From Emiliania huxleyi CCMP1516 (lineage: Eukaryota > Haptophyta > Isochrysidales > Noelaerhabdaceae), in assembly GCF_000372725.1 (NCBI RefSeq), contig NW_005200088.1, positions 583,504 to 640,264 of the forward strand: a stretch of DNA of 56,761 nucleotides. The letters are read 5' to 3'. Positions within the stretch are counted from its first letter, which is position 1, and each line of letters begins with the position of its first letter. Shown here piece after piece: positions 8,562 to 18,253 of this stretch. A program made the translations under genes and the position numbers. The notes under the pieces were generated by a model. That model did no database searches and had not been told where the DNA came from. It worked only from the letters and a program-made list of their open reading frames with translations.

Positions 8562-11558
8562 ATGTCGTCAATCGTGACGCAGAATGATCCGCACGTGGCC
8601 GCGGTGTTGCGAGGCGACGAAGCGGCGGTGCGTTCGTGGCTCGAGAGAGGCGGGCGAGCAAACACCACGCGCGAGCATGGCGAAGTAATCGGCATTACCC
8701 TGCTGATGGACGCTGCCGTCGGAGGCCACGAGCGGGTGGCTGCCTTGCTGCTGCAACATGGCGCTCGAGTCAGCCTGCAGAACAGCACCGGCGGCACCGC
8801 GCTGATGGGCGCCGCCGACCAAGGCCACGAGCGGGTGGTCGAGCTGCTGCTGCAGCACGGCGCTGAGATCAACTTGCAGAACAGCGTCGGCGCCACCGCG
8901 CTGATGCGCGCCGCCCGCAATGGCCACGAGCGGGTGGTCGAGCTGCTGCTACGGCACGGCGCGGAGGTCAACTTGCAGAACAGCTTCGGCGACACCGCGC
9001 TAATGGCCTCCGCCGGCCAAGGCCACGACCGGGTCGTCGTGCTGCTGCTTCAGCGCGGCGCGGCGATAAACAAGCAGAAGGGCAACGGCGACACTGCGCT
9101 GGTGCTCGCCGCCGCCAACGGCCACGAGCGAGTGGTTGAGCTGCTGCTGCGGGGCGGCGCGGAGATCAACGTGCAGAGTAGCACTGGCGTCACTGCGCTG
9201 ATGGGCGCCATCATCACCGGCCACGTGCGGGTGGTCGACTATCTGCTTCAGCACGGCGCGGATGCCAACCTGCAGGATAGCGACAGCTGGACCACACTGA
9301 TGCACGCCGCCGACCAAGGCCACGCGCGGGTGGTCGAGTTGCTGCTGCGGCACGGCGCTGAGCTCAACCTGCAGGACAGCGTCGGCTGCACCGCGCTGAT
9401 GAGCGCCGCCCTCCACGGTCACGAGCGGGTGGTCGAGCTGCTGCTGCAGCACGGCGCGGAGGTCAACCTGCAGAAGAGCGGGGGCGTCACCGCGCTGATG
9501 CGCGCCGCTGACAACGGCCACGAGCAGGTGGTAGACTTGCTGATTCGGCACGGCGCTGAGGTCAACCTACAGAGCAGCAAAGGCGTCACCGCGCTGATGA
9601 GCGCCGCCGGCCATGGCCACGAGCGGGTGGTCGAGCTGCTGCTGCGGCACGGCGCCGAGGTCAACCTGCTGAACCGCGACGGCGGCAACGCGCTGATGCG
9701 CGCCGCCGACAGAGGCCACGAGCGGGTGGTCGAGCTGCTGATACGGCACGGTGCTGAGATCAGTCTGCAGAGCAGCAACGGCAACACCGCCCTGATGCTC
9801 GCCGCCTACAGCGGCCACGAGAGGGTGGTCGAGCTGCTGATACGGCACGGCGCTCAGATCAACCTGCAGGACAGCGGCGGCTACACCGCCCTGATGATCG
9901 CCGCCCAGGAAGGCCAGGAGCGGGTGGTCGAGCTGCTGCTGCAGCACGGCGCTGAGGTCAACAAGCAGGTTAGCGACCCCGGTGACGGCGACACCGCGCT
10001 GATGCTCGCCGCCTACAGCGGCCACGAGAGGGTGGTCGAGGTGCTGATACGGCACGGTGCTGAGATCAGTCTGCAGAGCAGCAACGGCAACACCGCCCTG
10101 ATGCTCGCCGCCTACAGCGGCCACGAGAGGGTGGTCGAGGTGCTGATTCGGCACGGCGCAGAGGTCAACTTGCAGAACAGCAACGGCATCACCCCGCTGA
10201 TGAACGCCGCCTACAGCGGCTACCCCGCCGTCGTGCTCCGCCTGCTTCGGGCTGGCGCAGATGCAAAGGCTCGCTCTGCAGACGGCAGGTCCGCGCTGCA
10301 GATCGCCAAGGAGCAAGCGGCCAAGGTGCTAGCTACTGCCGGCGCCGCCAGTGCTCCTGAAACAGACCACGCCGGGTGCGTGCGCGCTCTCACTGAGCAT
10401 GCAGCGGCGCTGAGGGAGGCGCAGGCGGCGGAGAAGGCGGCCGAAAAGGCGCTCGAGGCCAAGGGGCGGCGCCAGCAGCGCGAGCGGGAGGCGGCGGCGG
10501 CGGCGCGAGAGCGCGAGCAGGCGGCACGCAGGCGCGAAGCAGAGCGAGCGGCGGTCGAGGTGCGCCGGGCGGCGGACGCGGCGGCGCTGGAGGAGCAGAG
10601 GCGAGCCATTGCGGCGGAGGCGGAGGCGAAGCTGGCCGCTGAGCGCGCGGCAGCAGAGGAGACGCTGCGGGCGAGGGAGGCGGAGAGGTTTGCGGCGGAG
10701 GAGGCGCAGCGAGAGGAGCAGCGGGCGGCCGCGGCGGAGCGCAAAGCCGCTCAGGCAGAGGCGGCGCGGCGCGAGAAGGAGGCTGCGGACAGGAGGGCGG
10801 AGGAGGAGAAGGCGAGGCGGCGCGCAAAGGCGGCGGAGGCAACGGCGGCCAAGAAGGAGGCCAAGGCGAAGAACAAGGAGGCGAAGAAGGCGCCGTCTGC
10901 TTGCACGCTCGAGGAGGAGCGGAGGGCGAAGGCTGCGGCAGAGCATCGCGCACAGGAGGAGAGGGCGGCGCAGCTGGCTGCTGAGCAGGAGGCGGCGAGG
11001 CGAGCGGAGCGCGAGGCGGCTGAGCTAGCGGGTGCGGCAGAGCGGGCGGTGCTGCGCGAGGATGCGGAGCTAGCAGAGGCGCTGCGCCGGTCAGAGGTGG
11101 ATGCGGAGGAGGCGCTGGCGCGTCGGGTGTCGCGGTGCGAGGAGGCGGTGAGCAGCGAGTCGACCGTCGGCGGCGGGGACTTGCCGCGGCGTGTCGAGCG
11201 GCTGGAGGCGAGCCTCGGCGCGGCGACCGAGGGTAGCCTCGAGGAGCGGGTCGGCGCCATCGAGCGCTTGATCGGGCCAGAGGCGGGAGAGGCGGCGCCG
11301 GAGCAGCATCTGCCAGTCACCGAGCCGTTCGCTGCCGTCTCACTAGCGGACGCCGGCCTCGACACGGGGCGGCCGGCTGCCCCCGAGTCCACGATGGGGG
11401 GCGAGACCACGTGCATCGTGTGTTTCGCGAGAGTCAAGTCGCATGCGGCGGTTCCGTGCGGGCACCTGTGCGCTTGCGGTCCCTGCTCCGAGCTGATGCG
11501 AGAGTGCCCGTATTGCCGCGAGCCAGTGATGATGTGGCTCGCCCCGCGCCCTGTCTGA
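8562..11558 (+). CDS. Ankyrin-repeat protein with coiled coil and C-terminal RING finger
   Basis: A single-exon gene of 998 residues. About sixteen ankyrin repeats (residues about 45-590) follow the pattern GxTALMxAAxxGHERVVELLLxHGAEVNLQNS. An Ala/Glu/Arg-rich segment (about 600-840) is predicted to form a long coiled coil. A C3HC4 RING finger sits at about 950-985 (CIVC ... CGHLCACGPC ... CPYC). RING proteins with ankyrin repeats are usually E3 ubiquitin ligases that bind targets through the repeats; that activity is inferred. I used the ATG at 8562 because the frame before it only offers GTG. The repeats are nearly identical at DNA level, pointing to recent expansion. The nearest relative in the window is the ankyrin-kinase-RING gene at 24523. 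Confidence 0.92.
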   Translation: MSSIVTQNDPHVAAVLRGDEAAVRSWLERGGRANTTREHGEVIGITLLMDAAVGGHERVAALLLQHGARVSLQNSTGGTALMGAADQGHERVVELLLQHGAEINLQNSVGATALMRAARNGHERVVELLLRHGAEVNLQNSFGDTALMASAGQGHDRVVVLLLQRGAAINKQKGNGDTALVLAAANGHERVVELLLRGGAEINVQSSTGVTALMGAIITGHVRVVDYLLQHGADANLQDSDSWTTLMHAADQGHARVVELLLRHGAELNLQDSVGCTALMSAALHGHERVVELLLQHGAEVNLQKSGGVTALMRAADNGHEQVVDLLIRHGAEVNLQSSKGVTALMSAAGHGHERVVELLLRHGAEVNLLNRDGGNALMRAADRGHERVVELLIRHGAEISLQSSNGNTALMLAAYSGHERVVELLIRHGAQINLQDSGGYTALMIAAQEGQERVVELLLQHGAEVNKQVSDPGDGDTALMLAAYSGHERVVEVLIRHGAEISLQSSNGNTALMLAAYSGHERVVEVLIRHGAEVNLQNSNGITPLMNAAYSGYPAVVLRLLRAGADAKARSADGRSALQIAKEQAAKVLATAGAASAPETDHAGCVRALTEHAAALREAQAAEKAAEKALEAKGRRQQREREAAAAAREREQAARRREAERAAVEVRRAADAAALEEQRRAIAAEAEAKLAAERAAAEETLRAREAERFAAEEAQREEQRAAAAERKAAQAEAARREKEAADRRAEEEKARRRAKAAEATAAKKEAKAKNKEAKKAPSACTLEEERRAKAAAEHRAQEERAAQLAAEQEAARRAEREAAELAGAAERAVLREDAELAEALRRSEVDAEEALARRVSRCEEAVSSESTVGGGDLPRRVERLEASLGAATEGSLEERVGAIERLIGPEAGEAAPEQHLPVTEPFAAVSLADAGLDTGRPAAPESTMGGETTCIVCFARVKSHAAVPCGHLCACGPCSELMRECPYCREPVMMWLAPRPV

Positions 11559-12402
11559 TCAGGTAAAATTTATCCAGCTCCACACACACAAAGTGGTGGG
11601 GCAAGGGGGGGGGCGACCCTCGCATCTCCAGACTCCACACACCCGGCTCACCTCCGACTAGTTGCAAATACGGGGGTGGTGTGACAATGTTGAATTTTGA
11701 TTTTTTTCCGTGTTGCTCCCAGCGCCCTCGCCCGCGCTCCCTGAGGCCATGGCTGGTGCTACTAGTATGGGGGGGCTACCTGGCTACCGCGAGAGAGATC
11801 CAACTCGTCGACGTCGTCCGATGATGGTGCCTCAAAGTCAGCCTCCGGAGGCTCAGGCTGTCGTGGGGTCGAGCCGGCGGTGGCCGTGACATGTGGTTCC
11901 ACCACCCATCGCAGGCTTTGCCTCTGACCGCCACCGTTCCCAGGCTGCCTAACGGGATGGAAAGGAAGGCTGGGCGAGCGTATAGAAGCGTGCTCGACCT
12001 TGTCGTGGCAGCCTGCACGGCAGCGCTGGCAGGCGCGATGAGCGTCGTGCCACCTGACCCGAGACGGGTCGCAGGCGTCGTACCGAGCGCGTCAAGACCG
12101 TGTCCTGATGCGCTCTGCACGGGTGAGTCACGTCGGCGTCAAAGGAGCGACGTGTGACCTGTCAGAGCTTGATCTCCGATCTCAGCGACGTCGAGTCGCC
12201 TTCGGTGGCGACAGCTAGGATGCATCTCCCCTCCGTCGTTTTTCGCGCGATGGCCCTGAGAAGCTGGCGGCGCACGCAGGCGGACCTTGTGTGTGCACGG
12301 AACGCTTAAAAAGTGGGTGCTCTACGTCACTTTCTTTGAGTAGATAGTGCCGAGCCGGCCGTGACAGCGTTTTTATAAAAGGGACCTGAGCCCTGCAGCC
12401 AG
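11559..12402. other. Intergenic, no gene recognised
   Basis: Starts with an inverted copy of repeat R (11579-11650). The rest shows no clear coding pattern on either strand. A possible last exon follows at 12403. Confidence 0.5.
11579..11650 (-). repeat. Dispersed repeat R, copy 4 (inverted)
   Basis: The 3' half of the family in reverse complement: CTCCACACACACAAAGTGGT, the poly-G/GGGGCAAG block, and CGACCCTCGCATCTCCAGAC. It lies directly downstream of the ankyrin-RING stop codon. The TTGCACTTTGAATG core is missing. Confidence 0.75.
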
Positions 12403-12486
12403 CAAATGCAAGATCAACTGGAACTCGCCGACGCCGTCAAGGTCGTGGCGAAGCAGAAGCCGAAGGAGATCACCCTTTTTTGTTAG
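12403..12486 (+). CDS. Possible C-terminal exon of an unknown gene, abutting a retroelement 3' end
   Basis: After the acceptor-like CAGCCAG (12396-12402) there is a short frame reading QQMQDQLELADAVKVVAKQK and ending LFC, stop at 12484-12486. The first part has G/C-ending codons. The last codons and the stop come from a short T run that looks like the reversed tail of the retroelement fragment starting at 12487, so the insertion may have cut off the real C-terminus. No upstream exon was identified. Confidence 0.3.
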   Translation, partial: QMQDQLELADAVKVVAKQKPKEITLFC

Positions 12487-13410
12487 ACCAAAAGGGAGGG
12501 CTACACGACGCCCTCTACGCTGGGGTGCCGGCGCCCTACTGGGCGCCCCCCGCTCCCTTCCCCTCAGAGCCCCCCATCCCACTAGCATTCCCCCGCGGTC
12601 CCTCGCGGCCGCGCGACGCCGCACCAATGGCGCGCTGTGCCTCGTCCGCGAGCGCCGTCCAGAGCTGCACCGACAGTCGCTGCAGCGCAAACGGCATCCA
12701 TTCGCGCGCCGACCACGACGTCTGGTCGTACTGCCACCATGTGAGCTTCCGGCCCGCCACCCTAGCCACCCGCCTCAGCAGCTCCTCCACCCCCGCGCTC
12801 ATTGCGCCGAACTCCTCGAAGAGCAGCGCCTCCACACGGCACTTCCCCTCTCCCCCTCTGCATCCGTGTACTGGCCCTTGACAGCCTCGACCGTCCCGGT
12901 CCCCGTCCGCGGGTAGCGACGAACGCCCCCATGCGCCCCACCCCCGAGGGGTCCGACGGCACACCGGCAAAGATCTTCGTGTCGCCGATGCAGGGCAGGT
13001 GGGTCCCCGATCACGCCCTGGAGCCTGGTAAATGTACAAGTCCGTCCTCGTAGTGCTGTGCTCGCAGTGAAACTCGTGCTCCATCGCGCCGCGCCCAAGC
13101 TTGCCCCGCAGCAGCTCGACAAGGTCCAAGAGGACCTCCTTGTGCCGCGTCTGGTGGCCCGCCGCGCCGTCGTTCTGCGCCACGTCGCCGAGGGCGTCAA
13201 AGGGCAGATCGCGCTGGCTGTAGATGCCGTCCGCCATGACGTCCGTCATCATCGACAGGTGCAAGCCGAAGCGGCGCTGCTGCGCGAAGCGCAGCACGTA
13301 CGAGGGCAGACGGAAGTGCGCGCGGGTCGGGATCGCGTTCAAGAATGCACCCGCGCCGAACTGGCTCGCCGAGACAAACCGCACCTGGGACAGCGTTTTT
13401 GGTAGTTGTT
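12487..13410 (-). mobile_element. 3' end of a non-LTR retroelement, copy 1
   Basis: Reading leftwards, the frame after the acceptor-like CCCAG near 13391 gives VRFVSASQFGAGAFLNAIPT, then a GDVAQNDGAAGHQTRHKEVL block, a CIGDTKIFAGVPSDPSG block in another frame, and VEALLFEEFGAMSAGVEELL through SAREWMPFALQRLSVQLW. The order, an S-x-GAGA-LNAIPT block, a degenerate GDHxxxC/RH block and a final W-x-FxxQRxSVxLW block, is that of the region after the reverse transcriptase in some LINE-like elements; this assignment is from family memory. The part 12487-13015 matches 18254-18863 inverted, including the 3' end (GTCGTGTAGCCCTCC-TTTTGG). The frames are broken, so it is a dead copy. A short T run precedes it at 12475-12481, fitting a reversed poly(A). 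Confidence 0.65.
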
Positions 13411-13432
13411 GGCGGGTTTTGCACCACAGACT

Positions 13433-13495
13433 TTTTGCAACACAAGTCCTCCGGACACGGGCAGGAGCCCCACGGCATTCAAAGTGCAATGAATG
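13433..13495 (-). repeat. Dispersed repeat R, copy 5 (inverted)
   Basis: Reverse complement of TTGCACTTTGAATGCCGTGG, GGCTCCTGCCCGTGTCCGG and a TTGTGTTGC-type end. It lies directly upstream of the acceptor-like site that begins the retroelement reading frame, in the same sense as that frame. Confidence 0.8.
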
Positions 13496-14220
13496 GCCCG
13501 CCCGGTGAGCGGTGTGCACGTGGGTGAGCAGCCTGGGAGACGTGATGCCTCCATTCTGCCGTCAAGTCGAAATCGGCATGCGAGTCGATCTTTGGCCCGC
13601 CAGAGGTACATGCGGCGTTTCGGGCGACAGCAGCGCTGCGACCGCGAAGTGGCGGTGGTCATGCTCCCACGGTGCCGACGCGGCACCGGAGTGGCCGGCG
13701 GCGGCGCTGCTCGCCGCGACCACGAAGGCTACTCCGATGCTCCGGGCCGACCCGTCCTACGCCCGACGGTGGCACTCTTCCACGTCTCGCTCACGCTGAG
13801 AAAAATTCTGAAACGGCGTGCAGCAGAGTCACCGACGAGTCGGTCCGCGTGACTCCTCGTGTCCCGTACGGCTTTACTGACTAGAGACTACCGTTCTCAG
13901 ATCTCACACATCCATAATGCATAAACTCACTTTGGCCTCACTGAAGCACTCAAGCCTGCAAGCCCTCAAGCCTGAATTCTCAGATTTTAGATTAGGACGT
14001 TGTCCACCCCCTATCAATGTTCATCACAATCCACACGCGTCATGCCAGTGTGTCCGTGCAACCTCAAATCCACACGCCGCACCACAGACCGTCAGAACAC
14101 TCCAGCGACCACACAAAGACGAAAGCAAACACTCGGGGGGGCGCGGCTCCCCTCCCGCGCCACTCGGGCGCATCCGCGTATTCCGGACCCGCGCACACCT
14201 CCGGCCCGCCCTCACGGCGG
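13496..14220. other. No gene recognised
   Basis: The 3' flank of the minus-strand gene that ends at 14221 and unassigned sequence. Open frames on both strands lack domain or codon support. Confidence 0.5.
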
Positions 14221-16935
14221 CTATAAGACGTCTGGGAACTTGACGTTCGCAATCTCCGGCAGCTCGAGCAGCCTGGGGAAGACGTTGAAGAGCAGAGCGG
14301 CGGCGCCGAAGCCGGCGACGACGTACGAGATGACGTTGTTCTTGTAGGGCGCCTAGATGGGACATGTCTCGGACACGTCCTGGACGCGCGTCGCGGACTA
14401 GGCATGCCAGCCTGTCCTGTAGGGAGAGGGAGAGGGAGAGGGAGAAGGAGAGGCGCAGGGAGAGGGGGAGCGAGAAGGGTAGGGGAGGTTCAGGGGAAGG
14501 GGCAGTGACACGATAAACGGAACCTTCAAGTGGAGATAGAGGCCTATTTAAAGACCCCTAAAAAAAAAAAAAGCCCAAGTTTTATTCCGCCCTTAATTCA
14601 CATTCCTTCCCCGCCTGATGCAAAGGTCATCCCGGGAATTTTCCTATGGCCNNNNNNNNNNNNNNNNNNNNNNNNNNNNNNNNNNNNNNNNNNNNNNNNN
14701 NNNNNNNNNNNNNNNNNNNNNNNNNNNNNNNNNNNNNNNNNNNNNNNNNNNNNNNNNNNNNNNNNNNNNNNNNNNNNNNNNNNNNNNNNNNNNNNNNNNN
14801 NNNNNNNNNNNNNNNNNNNNNNNNNNNNNNNNNNNNNNNNNNNNNNNNNNNNNNNNNNNNNNNNNNNNNNNNNNNNNNNNNNNNNNNNNNNNNNNNNNNN
14901 NNNNNNNNNNNNNNNNNNNNNNNNNNNNNNNNNNNNNNNNNNNNNNNNNNNNNNNNNNNNNNNNNNNNNNNNNNNNNNNNNNNNNNNNNNNNNNNNNNNN
15001 NNNNNNNNNNNNNNNNNNNNNNNNNNNNNNNNNNNNNNNNNNNNNNNNNNNNNNNNNNNNNNNNNNNNNNNNNNNNNNNNNNNNNNNNNNNNNNNNNNNN
15101 NNNNNNNNNNNNNNNNNNNNNNNNNNNNNNNNNNNNNNNNNNNNNNNNNNNNNNNNNNNNNNNNNNNNNNNNNNNNNNNNNNNNNNNNNNNNNNNNNNNN
15201 NNNNNNNNNNNNNNNNNNNNNNNNNNNNNNNNNNNNNNNNNNNNNNNNNNNNNNNNNNNNNNNNNNNNNNNNNNNNNNNNNNNNNNNNNNNNNNNNNNNN
15301 NNNNNNNNNNNNNNNNNNNNNNNNNNNNNNNNNNNNNNNNNNNNNNNNNNNNNNNNNNNNNNNNNNNNNNNNNNNNNNNNNNNNNNNNNNNNNNNNNNNN
15401 NNNNNNNNNNNNNNNNNNNNNNNNNNNNNNNNNNNNNNNNNNNNNNNNNNNNNNNNNNNNNNNNNNNNNNNNNNNNNNNNNNNNNNNNNNNNNNNNNNNN
15501 NNNNNNNNNNGGGGGGGGGGCGCGGACCTGCTTGTCCTCGAGCTTGTCCCCCGCGTACGCAGAGATGATCGTCTCCTGCACCGACTGGCGAGCGCCTACA
15601 TCTCCCCAGATCTCCTCATATCTCCCCATATCTCACCGACTGGCGGGCGCCTGACGGCTCCCGAGGCGGCGTCTTCAGACACGGGCGCTGAGAGGAGGGT
15701 GTGTCGGAGGGTGTTCTACCGGGCGCTGCGACGACGTGGCGGGAGGGCAGCGGCCCGTGCGCGCCGTGTAGCTCCCAGTGTGGACGCACGAGGCCCACAT
15801 CTCCCCACATCTCCCCGTATCTCCCCGTATCTCCCCACATCTCCCCACATCTCCCCATATCTCCCCATATCTCCCCACATCTCCCAGTGTGGACGCTCGA
15901 CACGCCGCATGCGACGGACACGTCTCGCACGCCAGTGTGCCCTCGCTTGGGGGCTTGGGGGGTGCTTGGATGTGGGATGTGTGAGCCGGAGACACAGACT
16001 AGGCGCGCGCCGGGGACCAGGGGAGAGAACTTCTCCTCGACCACCTCGTTGCGCACAATCTTGCGCGAGCGCCGCTTCCGCTTCAGCGTGTGCACCTGCG
16101 CCGTGCCGCGGGAGCAGTCACACAGTCACACATGGTTGTTAGACGCGGTGCTCACCTAGCACAGAGAAGAGAGCAGAGCCGCACAACATGAAGAGAAGGA
16201 GGACTGCGGGAGAAGGAGGACTGCGGCCGCCACGCCCGCGCCCCCAAGCAAGCTAGTCGGGGCGGTGTCACGGGGCGGTGTCACGGGGCAGTGTCACGGG
16301 GCGGTGTCCGGAGGAAGAGAGCACGGCACGCCGGGCGGCAGAGCACGTCCGGGAGGCAACATGGGCTGCATGCTCCTCCGCGGCGCCATGTCCGGGCTGG
16401 AGGCCTCCACGGCGGTGTGGGAACCCGCTCGGGCTGCAGCTCTAAGAGCAGGTGGCAGAGGGACGCTCCCTCCTCCACTACCGTGGGCTCAGCGGCGGAG
16501 AGGGGTGTGTGGAGGCGCGTGGCGCGGCGGCAGGTGCGCGCGACGCAGCAGTGGAGGCGCGTGGCGCGGTGGCGACGCGCGGGGGACAGAGCGCGGCCGG
16601 CGAGGCGAGAGGGAGAGGGAGAGGGACGGCACCGGCGCGAGGCGCATGCGGTCGCGCTCCGTCATGAGGGCGGACGGGTCGTCGGGCCGGACGAGCACGC
16701 CGGCGGGATCCTCCTCGTCCTCGCTCGCCGCCATCACTACTCGCCGCTGCAGCGCCGCCGCGTCCATCCGCCCTCGCGCGCCTGCGCTCGCGCCGTCCTC
16801 CGCCGCCGCCGCGCAGATGCTGGCATCGCCGCGGCGGCCGCGGCAATGTGGCGCGAGGAGGTAGCCGGCGATGGGCGCCCAGGCGGCTGCGCCTCCCACC
16901 CAAAAACCGGTGGCAAGGAAGAGCATGCGCTCCAT
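14221..16935 (-). CDS. Multi-exon membrane-protein gene spanning the assembly gap, function unknown
   Basis: Four exons are supported: 16935-16633 (starts MERMLFLATGFWVGGAAAWA, 101 codons), 16095-16011 (VHTLKRKRRSRKIVRNEVVE ... FSPLVPG), 15595 down into the gap (ARQSVQETIISAYAGDKLED), and 14352-14221 (APYKNNVISYVVAGFGAAAL ... NVKFPDVL, stop). Phases agree between the first three. The first exon has a hydrophobic N-terminus with an A-W-A-P step that resembles the signal-peptide cleavage region of plastid-targeted proteins in algae with complex plastids. The last exon has one transmembrane helix. This suggests a plastid membrane protein, but I do not recognise the family. Intron 2 (15596-16010) starts with GC and holds 10-bp minisatellites. 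Part of the gene is hidden in Ns (14652-15510). Confidence 0.6.
14415..14480. repeat. GGGAGA-type purine repeat
   Basis: Tandem AGGGAG hexamers with interruptions, between the last exon of the membrane-protein gene and the assembly gap; probably intronic. Confidence 0.85.
14652..15510. other. Assembly gap (859 Ns)
   Basis: Unsequenced bases. A run of ten G follows immediately at 15511-15520, so a homopolymer or GC-rich repeat may have caused the gap. At least one junction of the minus-strand gene lies inside it. Confidence 1.
15598..15634. repeat. 10-bp minisatellite (CATCTCCCCA type), short array
   Basis: Four imperfect units of ATCTCCCCAT type directly next to the acceptor at 15596-15597 (minus strand). 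It is framed by GCGC-CGCCAGTCGGTG copies at 15650-15635 and 15595-15580 read on the minus strand. Confidence 0.85.
15773..15900. repeat. 10-bp minisatellite framed by a 19-bp direct repeat
   Basis: Nine units of CCACATCTCC and its variants CCGTATCTCC and CCATATCTCC (15796-15885). They are framed by TCCCAGTGTGGACGC-CGA at 15773-15791 and 15882-15900, with one mismatch. The array lies inside an intron of the minus-strand membrane-protein gene. Confidence 0.9.
16258..16310. repeat. 13-bp tandem repeat (CGGGGCGGTGTCA), four units
   Basis: Four nearly identical units. They lie within the first intron (16096-16632) of the minus-strand membrane-protein gene. Confidence 0.9.
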
Positions 16936-17154
16936 GGAGCAGTAGAAACTGAGAGCTTGGAGAGCTTTCAGACAAACAACCGGGGGGGGGGGCGGCTCGA
17001 AAAAAAATCGCGGTGGATTCTCTGGTGGTCGACGGCGGTCAATCTAGTGACAAGGGAGAGAGCGACGAGAGTGGGACGGCCGCGAGGTGGCACGAAGGTT
17101 GAAGCGAGAATCGGAGAGAGACTGCGAAGAGAGATAGGAAGAGGCAGACTCCCT

Positions 17155-17310
17155 AGGGTAGGCGACGGCTAGCGCATCACACTCCTCAAGAGAAAGAAGA
17201 GAGAAATCTCTCTCTCACTCCTCTCCTTAAAATCCCTGTGTGGTGGCGGCGTGCCGTTCTCCCATCCCTCCCTTGGGTTGTCTGTTTTCTTTCTTTCTTT
17301 TTCGGCGGTC
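17155..17310 (+). repeat. Dispersed repeat T, long copy
   Basis: AGGCGACGGCTAGCGCA, later CTCCTTAAAATCCCTGTGTG, GTGGCGGCGTGCCGTTCTCC, CATCCCTCCCTTGGGTTGTC and a TTTCTTTC tract. The reverse complement of 43481-43597 matches along its whole length apart from an insertion here of about 30 bases. Shorter copies are at 35300-35345 and 39191-39241. Confidence 0.85.
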
Positions 17311-18253
17311 AATCTCACGATTGTCGATCAAAACCGGCGGGCTTTGTGACGCCGTTTACGCAATCGTTTTTTGGCTTCGCTTTCTCTTTGTATAAAATGA
17401 ACTCGGGGGCACGGGACGCTTTCTCTTTTGCTTGTTTTTATTTTGTTTTTTCTTTTGCGAAGCGACGGAAGGGGGGGGGCGGGCGGGCGCTAACTATGGG
17501 CAACTACATGCCGGAGGTTCAACGACGACTACTCGCCGCCTGGGTCGTTTGGGGCGCGCGGCTCCGTCGAGGACCGGGCGCGCCCCTTACCCGGCGCGGC
17601 GTAGGTCCCACTCTGACGTATAGAGGGGAGGCACGCGCACGGACAAAACGGCCCAATTCATCAATTCCACTCATCTTCTGGTGCCTAGCCCCGTGCAGCG
17701 GCGGTCCGGCAGGCTGCCCCCAAGGCCCCCCGGGCCGCTGCGGGTTTTGGAGTTATGCTTTGGCACAGCTTCGGCGATGGCGGCCCCTCTCTGGGGCTTG
17801 CATAGGCGGGGAGTCTCCCCCGCTGGTCTCCTCATTCCCTTTTTTCTTTTTCTTTTGAGCTGGGTGTGTGCCGCCGCGCGGCGCTCGCGCGGCGGCGGTG
17901 TGTGGGGGGGGGGGGGGGGGGCTCGGGGGCCCCCGGCTGCCAGGGCAAAGGCAACGGCCATCGGCTCGTCGTTTGGAAACACCGGGGGGCTCGAAAAGAA
18001 CCAGTCCCCGGAATTTTCACATCATTCAAACGCGGCCCAGGAGCGTCCTCGCGCCTCGCGCATTTGGCTGTGTGTTGCCGGCACCGGTGCCTCGGGAGGT
18101 CATTATCCGGAGGTGGCGCCCCTCCCTTTATTTTCGTGCCCAGCTCGAAAAGAAACGTTCTTTAGCAAAATCCTGCAAAGGTGGGGACGTGTCTGTCCTC
18201 GACCCAGCCCTAGCTTGGGATGTCCGTTGTATTTATTTATTTATGAAAAGAAA
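17311..18253. other. No gene recognised
   Basis: Open frames on the + strand (for example through 17238-17858) are T-rich and run across simple sequence. There is a G run at 17901-17920. I see no domain. Confidence 0.5.

Noticed and set aside
15773..15900. Regular repeats with a fixed unit, considered as a CRISPR array
   Set aside because: There are no unique spacers; it is a plain 10-bp minisatellite in a eukaryotic intron.
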